In this document: positions 49,408-58,688 of the stretch, one piece after another
How positions within the stretch are numbered: position 1 is the first letter of the stretch
Layout of the letters: each line of letters begins with the position of its first letter
DNA from: Coralloluteibacterium thermophilum
GTDB lineage: Bacteria; Pseudomonadota; Gammaproteobacteria; Xanthomonadales; Xanthomonadaceae
Reading direction: 5' to 3'
DNA length: 64,000 bases
Assembly: GCF_042654365.1 (NCBI RefSeq)
Contig: NZ_JBHSGG010000007.1
Span: forward strand, 47,446-111,445
Notes under the pieces: generated by a model
The model's database searches: none
What the model was told of the DNA's origin: nothing
Seen by the model: only the letters and a program-made list of their open reading frames with translations
Made by a program: the position numbers and the translations under genes

Positions 49408-49677
49408 TCAGCCGATCAGGTGCGGGATGCGCTGGAACAGCGCGGTGGTGAAGTCCACCAGGCGCACCAGCAGCCAGCCGCCGGTGGCGGCGATGGTCAC
49501 GGCCAGGGCAATGGCCTTGGCGACGAAGGCCACCGTCGGCTCGTTGATCTGGGTCGCCGCCTGGATCACGCCCACCACCACGCCCACCACCAGCACCGCC
49601 AGCAGCAGCGGGCCCGCGATCCACATCATGGTCTCCAGGCCGAGGCGCAGCTCGGTGAGGGCGAGTTCGGGGGTCAT
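49408..49677 (-). CDS. fliQ: Flagellar export apparatus protein FliQ
   Basis: An 89-residue protein with two long TM helices (about 15-38 and 50-75) and the family pattern LETMMWIAGPLLLAVLVVGVVVGVIQAATQINEPTV in outline; four copies line the export channel with FliP and FliR. Normal length. Confidence 0.95.
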   Translation of the reverse strand: MTPELALTELRLGLETMMWIAGPLLLAVLVVGVVVGVIQAATQINEPTVAFVAKAIALAVTIAATGGWLLVRLVDFTTALFQRIPHLIG

Positions 49678-49825
49678 GGTGTTCGTGGAGAAGCGCTAAC
49701 GTCCGGTCGGTGCAAGCGGCGTGCCTCGCAACGGCGCCGGCAGATGCGGGCAGGAGAAGCGGGCGGAGGGCTCGGAAGGGCCCGCGCGGTGTCCGAGCCC
49801 CCTGCCCTGCGCCCGCCTCACCCCA

Positions 49826-50704
49826 TCAACTGAAACTCGCCGCCAGGGTGCCCACCACCAGCACCCAGCCGTCCACCAGGACGAACAGGAGGATCTTGAA
49901 GGGGGCGGAGACGAGCATGGGCGAGAGCATCATCATGCCCATCGACATCAGCACGCTGGACACGACGAGGTCGATGATCACGAAGGGGATGAAGATCAGG
50001 AAACCGATCTCGAAGGCGGTCTTGAGCTCGCTGGTGATGAAGGCGGCGACCAGGACGCCGAAGGGCACGTCGTCGGGCGAGGCGTAGCCGCTGCTGCCGG
50101 TCATGCCGGCGAAGGTCAGCAGGTCGGTCTCGCGGATCTGCGCCAGCATGAACTCGCGGAACGGCGCCAGGGTGAGGTGCCAGGCGGTGGCGAAGTCGAT
50201 CTGGTCGTTGAGGTAGGGACCGATGCCCTCGCTCCAGGCCTGCTGGCCGACCGGCATCATGATCATGGCGGTGAGGAAGATCGCCAGCCCCACCAGCACC
50301 TGGTTGGACGGCGTCTGGCCGGTGCCGAGCGCCTGCCGCAGCAGGCCGAGCACGATGATGATGCGGGTGAACGCGGTCAGCCCCAGCAGCATGGCCGGCA
50401 GCAGGGTGATCGCCGTCATCAGCAGCAGGATCTGCAACGGCACGCTGATGTCGTTGCCGCCGACCCGGCCGATGGCCACGTCCGGCAGGTCCGGCAGCAC
50501 CGGGGTGTCCACGGCCGGCGCGGTCGCGGTGCCCGCCACCGGCGTCGGCGGGACCGGCGCCTCCTGCGCGAGGGCCTCGCCGGCGCCGAGCGCGAGCAGG
50601 CCGGCCAGCAGCAGGCCGATCAGCCAGGTCGCCAGGCGCTCGGCGCGGAACGGACAACGCGCGCGGGCGCCGCGGGGCGTGGCGCGGATCTCGACGGGCG
50701 TCAT
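49826..50704 (-). CDS. fliP: Flagellar export apparatus protein FliP
   Basis: A 292-residue core export protein. A signal-sequence-like N-terminal helix (about 25-47) is followed by VPLQILLLMTAITLLPAMLLGLTAFTRIIIVLGLLRQALGTGQTPSNQV and the C-terminal helices (AFEIGFLIFIPFVIIDLVVSSVLMSMGMMMLSP in outline), all strongly conserved. The ATG overlaps the fliO stop (ATGA at 50704-50701). Confidence 0.96.
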   Translation of the reverse strand: MTPVEIRATPRGARARCPFRAERLATWLIGLLLAGLLALGAGEALAQEAPVPPTPVAGTATAPAVDTPVLPDLPDVAIGRVGGNDISVPLQILLLMTAITLLPAMLLGLTAFTRIIIVLGLLRQALGTGQTPSNQVLVGLAIFLTAMIMMPVGQQAWSEGIGPYLNDQIDFATAWHLTLAPFREFMLAQIRETDLLTFAGMTGSSGYASPDDVPFGVLVAAFITSELKTAFEIGFLIFIPFVIIDLVVSSVLMSMGMMMLSPMLVSAPFKILLFVLVDGWVLVVGTLAASFS

Positions 50705-51081
50705 GGCGCGGAACCGGTGCGTTGCTTCAGCAGCGCCGCGAAGCCCTGCGGCTGCGGCGTCTCGGGGATGGGCTCGCGCAGCACGTGCAGCGGGCGGATG
50801 CCGCCGGCGCCGACGCCGAGCAGCAACTGTTCGCCGCCGGTCTCGACCACCAGCAGGCGCTCCTTGGGACCGACGTGCAGGCTCGCGACCAGACGCAGCC
50901 CGGGCGTGGGCCGGAAGCCGCTGCCGGGCAGGCGCTTCAGCAGCCAGGCCAGGCCGAGGATCAGGCCGACGACCAGGAGCAGGGCGAACAGGCCGCCCGC
51001 GATCGACGGCGACGGCGCGGCGCTGCCGGCGAAGCCGCCGGCCTGCGCGGCCGCGCCGGTCGCGGCGGCGGCTGCGCTCAC
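50701..51081 (-). CDS. fliO: Flagellar export accessory protein FliO
   Basis: A 126-residue membrane protein that helps assemble the FliP ring. One TM helix (about 28-48, FALLLVVGLILGLAWLLKRLPG), then a small strand-rich domain (LRLVASLHVGPKERLLVVETGGEQLLLGV). GTG start at 51081 overlapping the fliN stop (GTGA). Sequence is variable in this family; identification rests on the pattern and the position. Confidence 0.92.
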   Translation of the reverse strand: MSAAAAATGAAAQAGGFAGSAAPSPSIAGGLFALLLVVGLILGLAWLLKRLPGSGFRPTPGLRLVASLHVGPKERLLVVETGGEQLLLGVGAGGIRPLHVLREPIPETPQPQGFAALLKQRTGSAP

Positions 51082-51419
51082 TTCAGTCTCCGGATCCGCT
51101 CGGACGGGCTGACCACGTCGGTCAGGCGCACGCCGAAGCGGTCGTTGACCACCACCACCTCGCCGTGGGCGATCAGGGTGCCGTTGACGTAGAGATCCAG
51201 CGGATCGCCGGCCTCGCGCTCCAGCTCGACCACCGATCCCTGGTTGAGCTGCAGCAGGTTGCGGATGGGAATGCGCGCGCGGCCGACCTCGAGCGAGAGG
51301 GTCACCGGCACGTCGAGGATGACGTCGAGGTTGAGGTCGGCGCCGCCGCCCTCCGCGGGCTCGGCCTGCAGCGTCTCGAACTGGGCGGCCATGGCCGCGT
51401 CGGCGTTACTGATGCTCAT
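51078..51419 (-). CDS. fliN: Flagellar switch protein FliN
   Basis: A 113-residue C-ring protein with the SpoA domain (about 40-110): LDVPVTLSLEVGRARIPIRNLLQLNQGSVVELE and VNDRFGVRLTDVVSPSERIRRL in outline. It forms the base of the switch complex with FliM. The ATG lies inside the end of fliM (14-base overlap). Confidence 0.96.
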   Translation of the reverse strand: MSISNADAAMAAQFETLQAEPAEGGGADLNLDVILDVPVTLSLEVGRARIPIRNLLQLNQGSVVELEREAGDPLDLYVNGTLIAHGEVVVVNDRFGVRLTDVVSPSERIRRLK

Positions 51420-52416
51420 GGGATGCCAGGGCTCGTTCGTCGCGGCGCTTCCCGGCCGCGTGGATGGTGGTGATCTTGACCGCGTTGCGGCCGTTGGCGA
51501 CGCCGAACTCGCCGGTGAACACGGGCGTCTCGTCGACCCTCAGGGCGACGTGCTTCGGCATGTCGATGGGAAGGATGTCGCCGACCTTGAGCTTCAGCAG
51601 CTGGGCCAGGGTCATGCGCTTCTCGACCAGGGTGGAGGACAGCGTCACCTCCGCCTTGCGCAGCTGCTCGCGCATGGCCTCGATCCAGGTGTCGTCGCGC
51701 TCGGCGCGGTCGCTCATGGCCGCGTCGAGCAGGTCGCGGATCGGTTCGAGCATGGCGTAGGGCAGCGCGACGTGCAGGTCGCCGCCGCCGCCCTCCAGCT
51801 CGACGTGGAACTTCGACACCACGATGTAGTCGCGCGGGCTGATGATGTTGGCGAAGTGCGGGTTGACCTCGGAGTTGATGTAGTCGAACTCCACCGGCAT
51901 CACCGGCGCCCAGGCCTCGACGAGGTCGGCGAAGGTCTGGCGCAGCAGCAGCTGGATGACCCGCATCTCGGTCTGGGTGAACTCGCGGCCCTCGATGCGC
52001 ACCGGGTAGCGCCCGTCGCCGCCGAAGAAGTTGTCCACCACGGTGAACACCAGCTTGGGCTCGAACACGATGAGCCCGGTGCCGCGCAGCGGCTTCATGC
52101 GGACGAGGTTGAGGTTGGTCGGCACGTACAGCGAGTGCATGTACTCGCCGAACTTCATCATCTCGATGCCGCCGACCGAGAGCTCGGCCGAACGGCGCAG
52201 CAGGTTGAACAGGCCGATGCGCCACAGCCGGATGAAGCGCTCGTTGATCATCTCGAGCGTGGGCAGCCGGCCGCGGACGATGCGGTCCTGGCTGGCGAAG
52301 TCGAACGGCCGCACGGTGCCCGGCGGATCGGGCTCGGGCTCGACCTCGACCGCGCCGCTGTCGACGCCGTGCAGGAGGGCGTCGATCTCGTCCTGGGAAA
52401 GCAGATCGGAGCTCAC
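51406..52416 (-). CDS. fliM: Flagellar switch protein FliM
   Basis: A 336-residue C-ring protein. The N-terminal LLSQDEIDALLHG is the CheY-P binding peptide; the middle domain (about 45-230, GTGLIVFEPKLVFTVVDNFFGGDGRYP) contacts FliG, and the C-terminal SpoA domain (about 240-325) contacts FliN. GTG start at 52416. Confidence 0.96.
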   Translation of the reverse strand: MSSDLLSQDEIDALLHGVDSGAVEVEPEPDPPGTVRPFDFASQDRIVRGRLPTLEMINERFIRLWRIGLFNLLRRSAELSVGGIEMMKFGEYMHSLYVPTNLNLVRMKPLRGTGLIVFEPKLVFTVVDNFFGGDGRYPVRIEGREFTQTEMRVIQLLLRQTFADLVEAWAPVMPVEFDYINSEVNPHFANIISPRDYIVVSKFHVELEGGGGDLHVALPYAMLEPIRDLLDAAMSDRAERDDTWIEAMREQLRKAEVTLSSTLVEKRMTLAQLLKLKVGDILPIDMPKHVALRVDETPVFTGEFGVANGRNAVKITTIHAAGKRRDERALASHEHQ

Positions 52417-52459
52417 GGGGCGGTCCCTGGGGTCTGGCTGGACGTGATGGCGCGCGCGC

Positions 52460-52957
52460 TCACTGCGTCACGAAGCTGGTGAAGTACAGGGCCTCGGCGG
52501 CGGGGCGGCCCGTCTCCGCGGTGAGGATGCGCTGCACCTCGGCCAGCGCCTCGGCCTGCAGCGCCTCCTTGTCGTCGCGCGAGCGCAGCTCGTCGGCGAG
52601 CTTCTGCGAGAACAGCATCAGCAGGCCGTTGCGCAGCGCCGGCAGGTTGCCCTGGATGACCGGCGCGGCCGCGGGATCGCGGGTCATCAGCTGCACGTCG
52701 ACCTGGAGATAGCGCGTGCCGTCCGGGTCGGCGAGGTTGACCACGAACGACGGATCCATGGCGATGTAGTGCGCGGGCGGCGGCACCGCCAGCGCGACCG
52801 CCGGCGCGGCGGCGGCACCGGTGTCGGCGTGCGCGCCCTTGGCGAAGAACCACATCGCCCCGGCGCCGCCGCCGATGCCCAGCAGCATCACCACCATCAT
52901 GAGCACGATCGGCATGCCCTTCTTCTCACCCTTGCCCGCGTCTGCCTTGCTTGCCAT
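52460..52957 (-). CDS. fliL: Flagellar basal-body protein FliL
   Basis: A 165-residue inner-membrane protein next to the stator. Basic N-terminus, one TM helix (about 16-36), periplasmic domain ending in the conserved LYFTSFVTQ. First gene of fliLMNOPQR, starting about 35 bp after a sigma-54 promoter. Confidence 0.94.
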   Translation of the reverse strand: MASKADAGKGEKKGMPIVLMMVVMLLGIGGGAGAMWFFAKGAHADTGAAAAPAVALAVPPPAHYIAMDPSFVVNLADPDGTRYLQVDVQLMTRDPAAAPVIQGNLPALRNGLLMLFSQKLADELRSRDDKEALQAEALAEVQRILTAETGRPAAEALYFTSFVTQ

Positions 52958-52983
52958 CTCACGTGTTTCCGGAGGTCCCGCGC

Positions 52984-53109
52984 GGGGAGGTGCAAGAGGT
53001 GTGCCTGTTTTGGGTGGGGCGGGAAGAGGGAAGCGGGAATCGGGACCTGGAGGGATTCGCTGTCTGGTATCCCGCGCAGTGTTGGGGCGGTTTGGGCTTG
53101 GGGCTTGGG
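52984..53109 (-). repeat. Duplicated sigma-54 promoter module, fliL copy
   Basis: These ~126 bp are nearly the same as 60731-60856 upstream of fliE. The module covers the sigma-54 box, a GGGTGGGGCGGGAAG stretch, the GGAAGCGGGAATCGGGACC repeat, ATTCGCTGTCTGGTAT and GGGGCGGTTTGG. Confidence 0.85.
52991..53006 (-). promoter_or_regulatory. Sigma-54 promoter of fliL operon
   Basis: Minus strand AGGCACACCTCTTGCA: GG and GC ten bases apart, TTGCA exact at -12. About 35 bp before the fliL ATG. Confidence 0.85.
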
Positions 53110-54183
53110 ATCCGCTCCCTCCCCCGCGGACAGCGGGGGAGGATTGGGGAGGGGGCGCTTTCGGCGAGGCGCGGGAGACGGCCAGAGCGCAATCGCGCGC
53201 GCTCCCTCAGTCACGCTTCGGGCAACGCGCTACGCGCGTTCACCCCCATCCCAGCCTTCCCCCGCAGGCGGGGGAAGGAGCTGGTCGCATGGACGTGGCG
53301 ATTCTTGCGTCATGGGACCTCCCACGGGACGCGCCCTCTCCCGCCGAAGCGCAACCCGCTCCCTCCCCCGCGGACAGCGGGGAGGGTTGGGGAGGGGGCG
53401 CTTTCGGTGAGGACCGGACGGGGAGCGGGCCGGAGCGCGATCGCGCGCGCTCCCTCAGTCACGCTTCGGGCAACGCGCTGCGCACGTTCACCCCCATCCC
53501 CGCCTTCCCCCGCAAGCGGGGGAAGGAGCCGGTCGTGCGGGCGTGGAGGCTCTCATGTCACGGCGGACCTCCCACGGGACGAACCCTCTCCCGCCGAAGC
53601 GCACCCACTCCCTCCCCCGCGGACAGCGGGGGAGGGTTGGGGAGGGGGCGCTTTCAGTGGAAACCGGGCATCAGACGCGAAATCGACGAACCCGGCTGCG
53701 CGGTACTCGCACCTTGCCTATTCCACACGCGTCCGAAGCAGTGCGCTGCGCGCACTTCACCCCCATCCCCGCCTTCCCCCGCAGGCGGGGGAAGGAGCTG
53801 GTCGCGCGGGCGGGGGGCTCTCATGTCACGGCGGACCTCCCACGGGACGAACCCTCTCCCGCCGAAGCGCAACCCGCTCCCTCCCCCGCGGACAGCGGGG
53901 GAGGGTTGGGGTGGGGGCGCTTTCGGTGAGGAGCGGGACGGGTGCCCGTGACGGACGGCCGACGGATTTCCGACGCCTGCGTCAGGGAGCTGTTGGAGCG
54001 GCTCCGGTGGCGACCGGAGTCATGCAGGCGTCGCGACCGAAGGCACTCCCACCCCGCACGACGCCCTGGCGACTCCCGCCCCTCCAGAACCCCAGGTCCC
54101 AGGCCCCAGGCCTTGAGCCCTACGCCCTACGACGCCCTACACCCTGCGCCCTGCCCCTTGCGCCCTGCGCCCAGAACCCACCC
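53110..54183. repeat. Array of palindromic repeats between fliK and fliL
   Basis: No gene. Seven palindromic units alternate in orientation: type A (CTCCCCCGC, short loop, GCGGGGGAGGRTTGGGG) at 53117-53161, 53361-53404, 53610-53654 and 53879-53923; type B, the inverse relative (CACCCCCATCC, CTTCCCCCGC, GCGGGGGAAGG), at 53241-53281, 53489-53529 and 53758-53798. Spacers also recur (CACGGGACGAACCCTCTCCC). Period of A units is about 250 bp. From about 54060 to 54180 lie GCCCTACGCCCTGC-type short repeats. Open frames through it reproduce the repeats and are not genes. Confidence 0.85.
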
Positions 54184-55209
54184 TCACGCATACGCATCCA
54201 GCAGCCCGCGCGCGTGCAGCGTCTGCGGGGTCGCGCTCTCGGCCGCGGTGGCGCCGGCGGGCTCGGATGCGTCGTGCGGAGCGTCGGCGGTACGACGGGG
54301 CGCGCCGTCGCCCGGGGCGTCCTGGCGTGCGCCGTCGCCGACGCCGGCGTGGGCGAGCTGGAGGCCGGCCTGGCCGAGCTGCTCGCGCAGGCGCGGGAGG
54401 CTCTGCTCGATGGCCTGGCGGACCTCGGCCTGGGTGCTGGAGAACTCGGCGAGCAGCCTGTCGCCGTCGAGGCGCAGGCGGACCTCGACCGGGCCGAGGT
54501 CGGCCGGATTGAGGCGGATCTCGGCGTGCCCGATCCGCTGGTCGGCCATCCACTGCAGGCGGGTGCCGAGCTCGCCGCCCATGTCGGCCTCGGCGGCGAC
54601 CTCGACCGGCGGGCCGGGCACGACCGCGACGGCGGCCGCGGTGCGCGGCGCCGACGTGGCGGTGGGATGCAGGAGGAAGGTGCGCAGCGTTTCGTCGGGC
54701 GCCTCGGCGGTGGCGTCGACGGCCTCGCCCAGAGCCAGGGCGACCGGTTCGAGGGCCGGCTCGGCGGCGGCCGCCGGCGTGCGCGGATCGATCTGCCAGG
54801 GCAGGCCGGGTTCGGGCCGCGGCGCGGGCCCCGTCGTGGGCGCGGCGACGACCGGCGCCGGGACCGCCGGCGACGGCAGCGGCGTCGCCCCCTCCTCCGG
54901 TATGGCCTCCGGAGGCGGAACCGCGCTCCCCGCCAGGGGCGCGGGCGGCGGTGCGGGCAGCCCGGTCAGCCACAGCGGCGGCCAGCCACCGTCCTCCTCG
55001 CGGAGCCCGGTGTCGTCGGTGTCGCTCGTCCCGGCGTCGGATGCCGTGGTGGCCTCGGGATCAGCCGGAACGCCGGACGCGGTGCCGGCCAGCAGGTCCG
55101 CGAAGCCGGACGGGCCCGACGGGCCGCCGCTGCCACCGCCGCCGGAGGCGGGACGCGGCGCCGCGGCGGGCGCGCCGGTGGAGACGCCGCCGGTCGCGGC
55201 GGCGCTCAC
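54184..55209 (-). CDS. fliK: Flagellar hook-length control protein FliK
   Basis: A 341-residue secreted ruler. The first ~200 residues are Ala/Pro/Gly-rich and disordered; the C-terminal domain (about 215-300: AEIRLNPADLGPVEVRLRLDGDRLLAEF, then VRQAIEQSLPRLREQL) is the conserved part that contacts FlhB. GTG start at 55209 overlapping the fliJ stop (GTGA). Last gene of fliEFGHIJK. Confidence 0.93.
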   Translation of the reverse strand: MSAAATGGVSTGAPAAAPRPASGGGGSGGPSGPSGFADLLAGTASGVPADPEATTASDAGTSDTDDTGLREEDGGWPPLWLTGLPAPPPAPLAGSAVPPPEAIPEEGATPLPSPAVPAPVVAAPTTGPAPRPEPGLPWQIDPRTPAAAAEPALEPVALALGEAVDATAEAPDETLRTFLLHPTATSAPRTAAAVAVVPGPPVEVAAEADMGGELGTRLQWMADQRIGHAEIRLNPADLGPVEVRLRLDGDRLLAEFSSTQAEVRQAIEQSLPRLREQLGQAGLQLAHAGVGDGARQDAPGDGAPRRTADAPHDASEPAGATAAESATPQTLHARGLLDAYA

Positions 55210-55646
55210 GAGGCGTCTCCTTCGCGGCGCAGGCGCACCCCGCGCGCGGCGAGGTCGTCCATCTCGCGCTGCAAGCGCTTCTCGACCTCGCGCGCCTCGT
55301 CGGCCCTGTAGCTGGCGGCGAGCTTCTCCATCACCTTGGCGTCGCGGCTGGCCATCATCAGCCGCGCGCGCTCGATGTCGACCCGCTCGCGGCTGCGGTC
55401 CACGTTCTGGCGCTGCTGGGTGATGGCGTGGTCGATGCGCGCGACGAAGGCGTAGCGGTTCGCGAGCAGGGCGGGCGCCACCGTGCCCTGCCCGGCCTGG
55501 GCGTACTCCTCGGCGTAGCGCCGCAGCTCCTCGAGGCGGCCTTCCTGTTCGGCCTGCCTGCGCTGCTGTTCGGCGAGCTCGCGCGCGAGCCGGTCCTCGC
55601 GCTCCTTGGCGCGGTCGAGCAGGGGCTGCATGCGTCGGGAGTTCAT
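55206..55646 (-). CDS. fliJ: Flagellar export chaperone FliJ
   Basis: A 146-residue, highly charged coiled coil (REDRLARELAEQQRRQAEQEGRLEELRRYAEEYAQ in outline) that links the FliI ATPase ring to FlhA. The ATG at 55646 has a GAAGGA site. The long frame upstream is a shadow of fliI. Confidence 0.92.
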   Translation of the reverse strand: MNSRRMQPLLDRAKEREDRLARELAEQQRRQAEQEGRLEELRRYAEEYAQAGQGTVAPALLANRYAFVARIDHAITQQRQNVDRSRERVDIERARLMMASRDAKVMEKLAASYRADEAREVEKRLQREMDDLAARGVRLRREGDAS

Positions 55647-55687
55647 CGGTGTCCTTCGGTGCTGCGTTCGAGGAGCAAAGGCAAGGA

Positions 55688-57073
55688 TCAGGCCGCGCGG
55701 CGCTCGGCCAGCGCAGCCAGCGCCTCGCGGCTTTCGTCGAGGCCCGCGCCCTCGGTCACGTCCTGGCCGAGGAAGGCGGTGATCTCCGGCCAGCGCGCCA
55801 TGGCCTCGTCCACCAGGGGGTCGCTGCCGCGCTGGTAGGCGCCGATGGCGATCAGGTCCTTGTGCGAGGTGTAGGCGGAGATCAGCTGCTTGACCCGGCG
55901 CATGCGCTCGCGCCACGGCAGGTCGGCGATGTCGGTCACCACGCGGCTGACCGAGGCCTCGATGTCGATGGACGGGTAGAGCCCCGCCTCCGCGATGCGG
56001 CGGCTGAGCACGAAATGGCCGTCGAGGATGGCGCGCGCCGCATCGGCGATCGGCTCCTGCTGGTCGTCGCCCTCGGTCAGCACGGTGTAGAAGGCGGTGA
56101 TGGAGCCGCGCCCGGCGGCGCCGTTGCCGGCGCGTTCGACCAGGGCCGGCAGCTTGGCGAACACGCTGGGCGGGTAGCCGCGGGTGGTCGGCGGCTCGCC
56201 GACCGACAGGCCGATCTCGCGCTGCGCCTGGGCGAAGCGGGTGAGCGAGTCCATCAGCAGCAGCACGTTGAGGCCCTGGTCGCGGAACCACTCGGCGATG
56301 GCCGTCGCGCGGTAGGCGCCGTGCAGGCGCGCCAGCGGCGGGCGGTCGGCCGGGGCGGCGACCACGACGGCACGCGACAGGCCCATGCTGCCGAGCGTGG
56401 TCTCGACGAAATCGCGCACCTCGCGGCCGCGCTCGCCGATGAGGCCGACGACGATGACGTCGGCGGCGGTGTAGCGGGTCATCATGCCGAGCAGCGTCGA
56501 CTTGCCGACGCCGGAGCCGGCGAACAGGCCGACGCGCTGGCCGCGGCCGATCGGCAGCATGGCGTTGATCGCGCGCACGCCGACGTCGAGCGGTGTGGTG
56601 ATGGGCTCGCGCATCAGCGGGTTGATCGACTGGCCGGTGAGGCGCATGCGGCCTTCGGCGCGGATCGGGCCGCGGCCGTCGAGCGGCACCCCGTCGGAAT
56701 CGATCACGCGGCCGAGCAGGCCCTCGCCGACCTCGACGCCGCCGATGCCCGGCTGTGCGACCACGCGCGCGTTCGGCAGCAGGCCGGCGAGTTCCGCGCT
56801 CGGCATGAGGTAGGTGCGCTCGCCGGCGAAGCCGACCACCTCGGCATCGACCCAGCCGCCACCGGAGGTCTCCACGCGGCAGGTGGCGCCCAGCGGCGCC
56901 TCGCAGCCGGTGGCTTCGAGGGTCAGCCCGACGGCGCGCTTGAGCACGCCCTCGCGGGTGAGGCCGCGCTGCGGCAGGCGCGGCACGGCCAGGTCGAGCC
57001 GCGCGGCCAGCCGCAGGTTGCGCGCCTGCGCCCACTGGTCGACGTGCGGGTGGACGCTGGCGGGAGTCATCAC
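55688..57073 (-). CDS. fliI: Flagellum-specific export ATPase FliI
   Basis: A 461-residue F1-beta-like ATPase of the export apparatus. Walker A GLFAGSGVGKSTLLGMM, VVGLIGERGREVRDF, Walker B VLLLMDSLTRFAQAQREIGLSVGEPPTTRGYPPSVFAKLP in outline. The ATG overlaps the fliH stop (ATGA at 57073-57070). Confidence 0.97.
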   Translation of the reverse strand: MMTPASVHPHVDQWAQARNLRLAARLDLAVPRLPQRGLTREGVLKRAVGLTLEATGCEAPLGATCRVETSGGGWVDAEVVGFAGERTYLMPSAELAGLLPNARVVAQPGIGGVEVGEGLLGRVIDSDGVPLDGRGPIRAEGRMRLTGQSINPLMREPITTPLDVGVRAINAMLPIGRGQRVGLFAGSGVGKSTLLGMMTRYTAADVIVVGLIGERGREVRDFVETTLGSMGLSRAVVVAAPADRPPLARLHGAYRATAIAEWFRDQGLNVLLLMDSLTRFAQAQREIGLSVGEPPTTRGYPPSVFAKLPALVERAGNGAAGRGSITAFYTVLTEGDDQQEPIADAARAILDGHFVLSRRIAEAGLYPSIDIEASVSRVVTDIADLPWRERMRRVKQLISAYTSHKDLIAIGAYQRGSDPLVDEAMARWPEITAFLGQDVTEGAGLDESREALAALAERRAA

Positions 57074-57675
57074 GGCGCGGGTTCCTGCTGGATCTCGGCG
57101 AGGGCGGCGCGCAGGCGGGAATCCAGCGCGCCGTCGATGCGCACGCTCTCGGCGTGCACGCGCAGGTCGCCGCGCGCGAGCGTGGTGTCGGCCACCAGGC
57201 GGGTGCCGGCGGGCAGGTCGAGCAGGGGCGTCAGCGCCTCGATGTCGTCGGGATGCAGGCGCAGCTCGACCGCGCGGCTGGCGCTGCCGACCGCGTCCAT
57301 GGCGGCGTCCACCAGGGCGGCGAGAAGCTGGGGATCGGCGGCGTAGGCGCGCCCGAGCAGGGCGCCGGCGACGCGCACGGCGAGCGCCTGCAGGGCCTGC
57401 GCGACCTCGTCCTCCAGCCGCGCCAGCGGCCGCGCGAAGTTGTCGAGGATGCCCTCGACCTGGGCGGCCAGGCGCCGCATCTCGCCCTGCGCCTGCGCCA
57501 GCCCTTCGGCGTGGCCCTCGGCGTGGCCGCGCTTGAAGCCTTCCTCGCGCGCGGCGTCCTCGATGGCCTGCAACTGCTCGACGCTGGGCAGCGTCGGCGG
57601 CGCGACCTCCGGCTCCGGTGGCGGCGGCGGCGCGCCCAGGTCGGGCGCCGACCAGCGCAGCACCGTGGAACTCAT
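57070..57675 (-). CDS. fliH: Flagellar export ATPase regulator FliH
   Basis: A 201-residue stator-like protein that holds FliI. Pro-rich N-terminus, a helical region with small-residue spacing (EEGFKRGHAEGHAEGLAQAQGEM, the GxxxG-type repeat of FliH), and a C-terminal domain (RAVELRLHPDDIEALTPLL, RLVADTTLARGDLRVHAESVRIDG). The ATG overlaps the fliG stop (ATGA). Confidence 0.94.
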   Translation of the reverse strand: MSSTVLRWSAPDLGAPPPPPEPEVAPPTLPSVEQLQAIEDAAREEGFKRGHAEGHAEGLAQAQGEMRRLAAQVEGILDNFARPLARLEDEVAQALQALAVRVAGALLGRAYAADPQLLAALVDAAMDAVGSASRAVELRLHPDDIEALTPLLDLPAGTRLVADTTLARGDLRVHAESVRIDGALDSRLRAALAEIQQEPAP

Positions 57676-58688
57676 ACGAACTCCTCGGTCTTGCCGCCGA
57701 GCTGGACGATGCCGGTCTCGGCCAGCTTGCGCAGGATCACCAGGATCTCCTTCTGGGCGGCCTCGACGTCGGACAGCCGCACCGGCCCGCGGGCCTCCAT
57801 GTCCTCGAGGAGGATCTCGGCCGCGCGCTGCGACATGTTCTTCGTGATCTTCTCCCGCACGCGGGTGTCGCCGCCGCGCAGCGCCAGGCCGAGGCGGTCG
57901 CCCGGCACGTCGCGCAGCAGGGTCTGGATGGCGCGGTCGTCGAGGTCGGCGATGTCGTCGAACACGAACATCAGGTCCTGGATGCGCGCACCGAGCTCGG
58001 CGTCGACCTTGGAGATCGCGCCCAGCAGCGCCTGGTCCTGGCCGCCGTCCATGAAGTTGAGGATGTTGGCCGCGGCGCGCACGCCGCCGATGTTGGACGC
58101 CTTGAGCCCGGTGTTGCCGGAGAACTGGCGCTCCATGATCTCGTTGAGCTCGTTGAGCGCGTTGGGCGGGATGCCCTCCAGCGTGGCGATGCGCAGCAGC
58201 ACCTCGGAGCGCACGCGCTCGGGCAGCAGCTTGAGCACCTCGGCCGCCTGGTCGCCGTCGAGGTGGACCAGCACGATGGCGATGATCTGCGGGTGCTCGT
58301 TGCGGATCAGGTCGTGGATGGCGCGCGGGTCCATCCACTTCAGCGAGTCCAGGCCGCTGGTGTTGCGGCCGAACAGGATGCGGTCGATCAGGCTCGCGGC
58401 CTTGTCCTGCCCGAGGGCCTGCACCAGCACGTTGCGCACGTAGTCGTCGGCGCCGACGCCGAGCGAGGTCAGGCGGTCGAGCTCGCCGACGAAGCTGGTC
58501 ATGACCTGCTCGGCCTGGGTGCGGGTCACGCCGCTCACCGTGGCCATGGCGGTGCCGAGCTTCTGCACCTCCTTGGCGTCCAGGTGCTTGAGCACCTCGG
58601 CCGCCTCGGCCTCGCCGAGCGAGAGCAGCAGCACGGCGGCGCGCTGCACGCCGGTCAGTTCCTCGACGCCGTTGTTCGGCTTAGCCAT
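57672..58688 (-). CDS. fliG: Flagellar motor switch protein FliG
   Basis: A 338-residue rotor protein. Armadillo-like repeats (LTGVQRAAVLLLSLGEAEAAEVLKHL, the EHPQIIAIVLVHLDGDQAAEVL middle domain) and the C-terminal torque domain with the charged helix RAIQTLLRDVPGDRLGLALRGGDTRVREKITKNMSQRAA in outline. It contacts MotC loops, FliM and FliF. Its start overlaps the end of fliF by eight bases. Confidence 0.97.
   Translation of the reverse strand: MAKPNNGVEELTGVQRAAVLLLSLGEAEAAEVLKHLDAKEVQKLGTAMATVSGVTRTQAEQVMTSFVGELDRLTSLGVGADDYVRNVLVQALGQDKAASLIDRILFGRNTSGLDSLKWMDPRAIHDLIRNEHPQIIAIVLVHLDGDQAAEVLKLLPERVRSEVLLRIATLEGIPPNALNELNEIMERQFSGNTGLKASNIGGVRAAANILNFMDGGQDQALLGAISKVDAELGARIQDLMFVFDDIADLDDRAIQTLLRDVPGDRLGLALRGGDTRVREKITKNMSQRAAEILLEDMEARGPVRLSDVEAAQKEILVILRKLAETGIVQLGGKTEEFV

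Noticed and set aside
52951..55311. Long plus-strand frame through the fliK/fliL space
   Set aside because: Its product is a translation of the palindromic repeats and of the antisense of fliK; no family similarity and no ribosome site.
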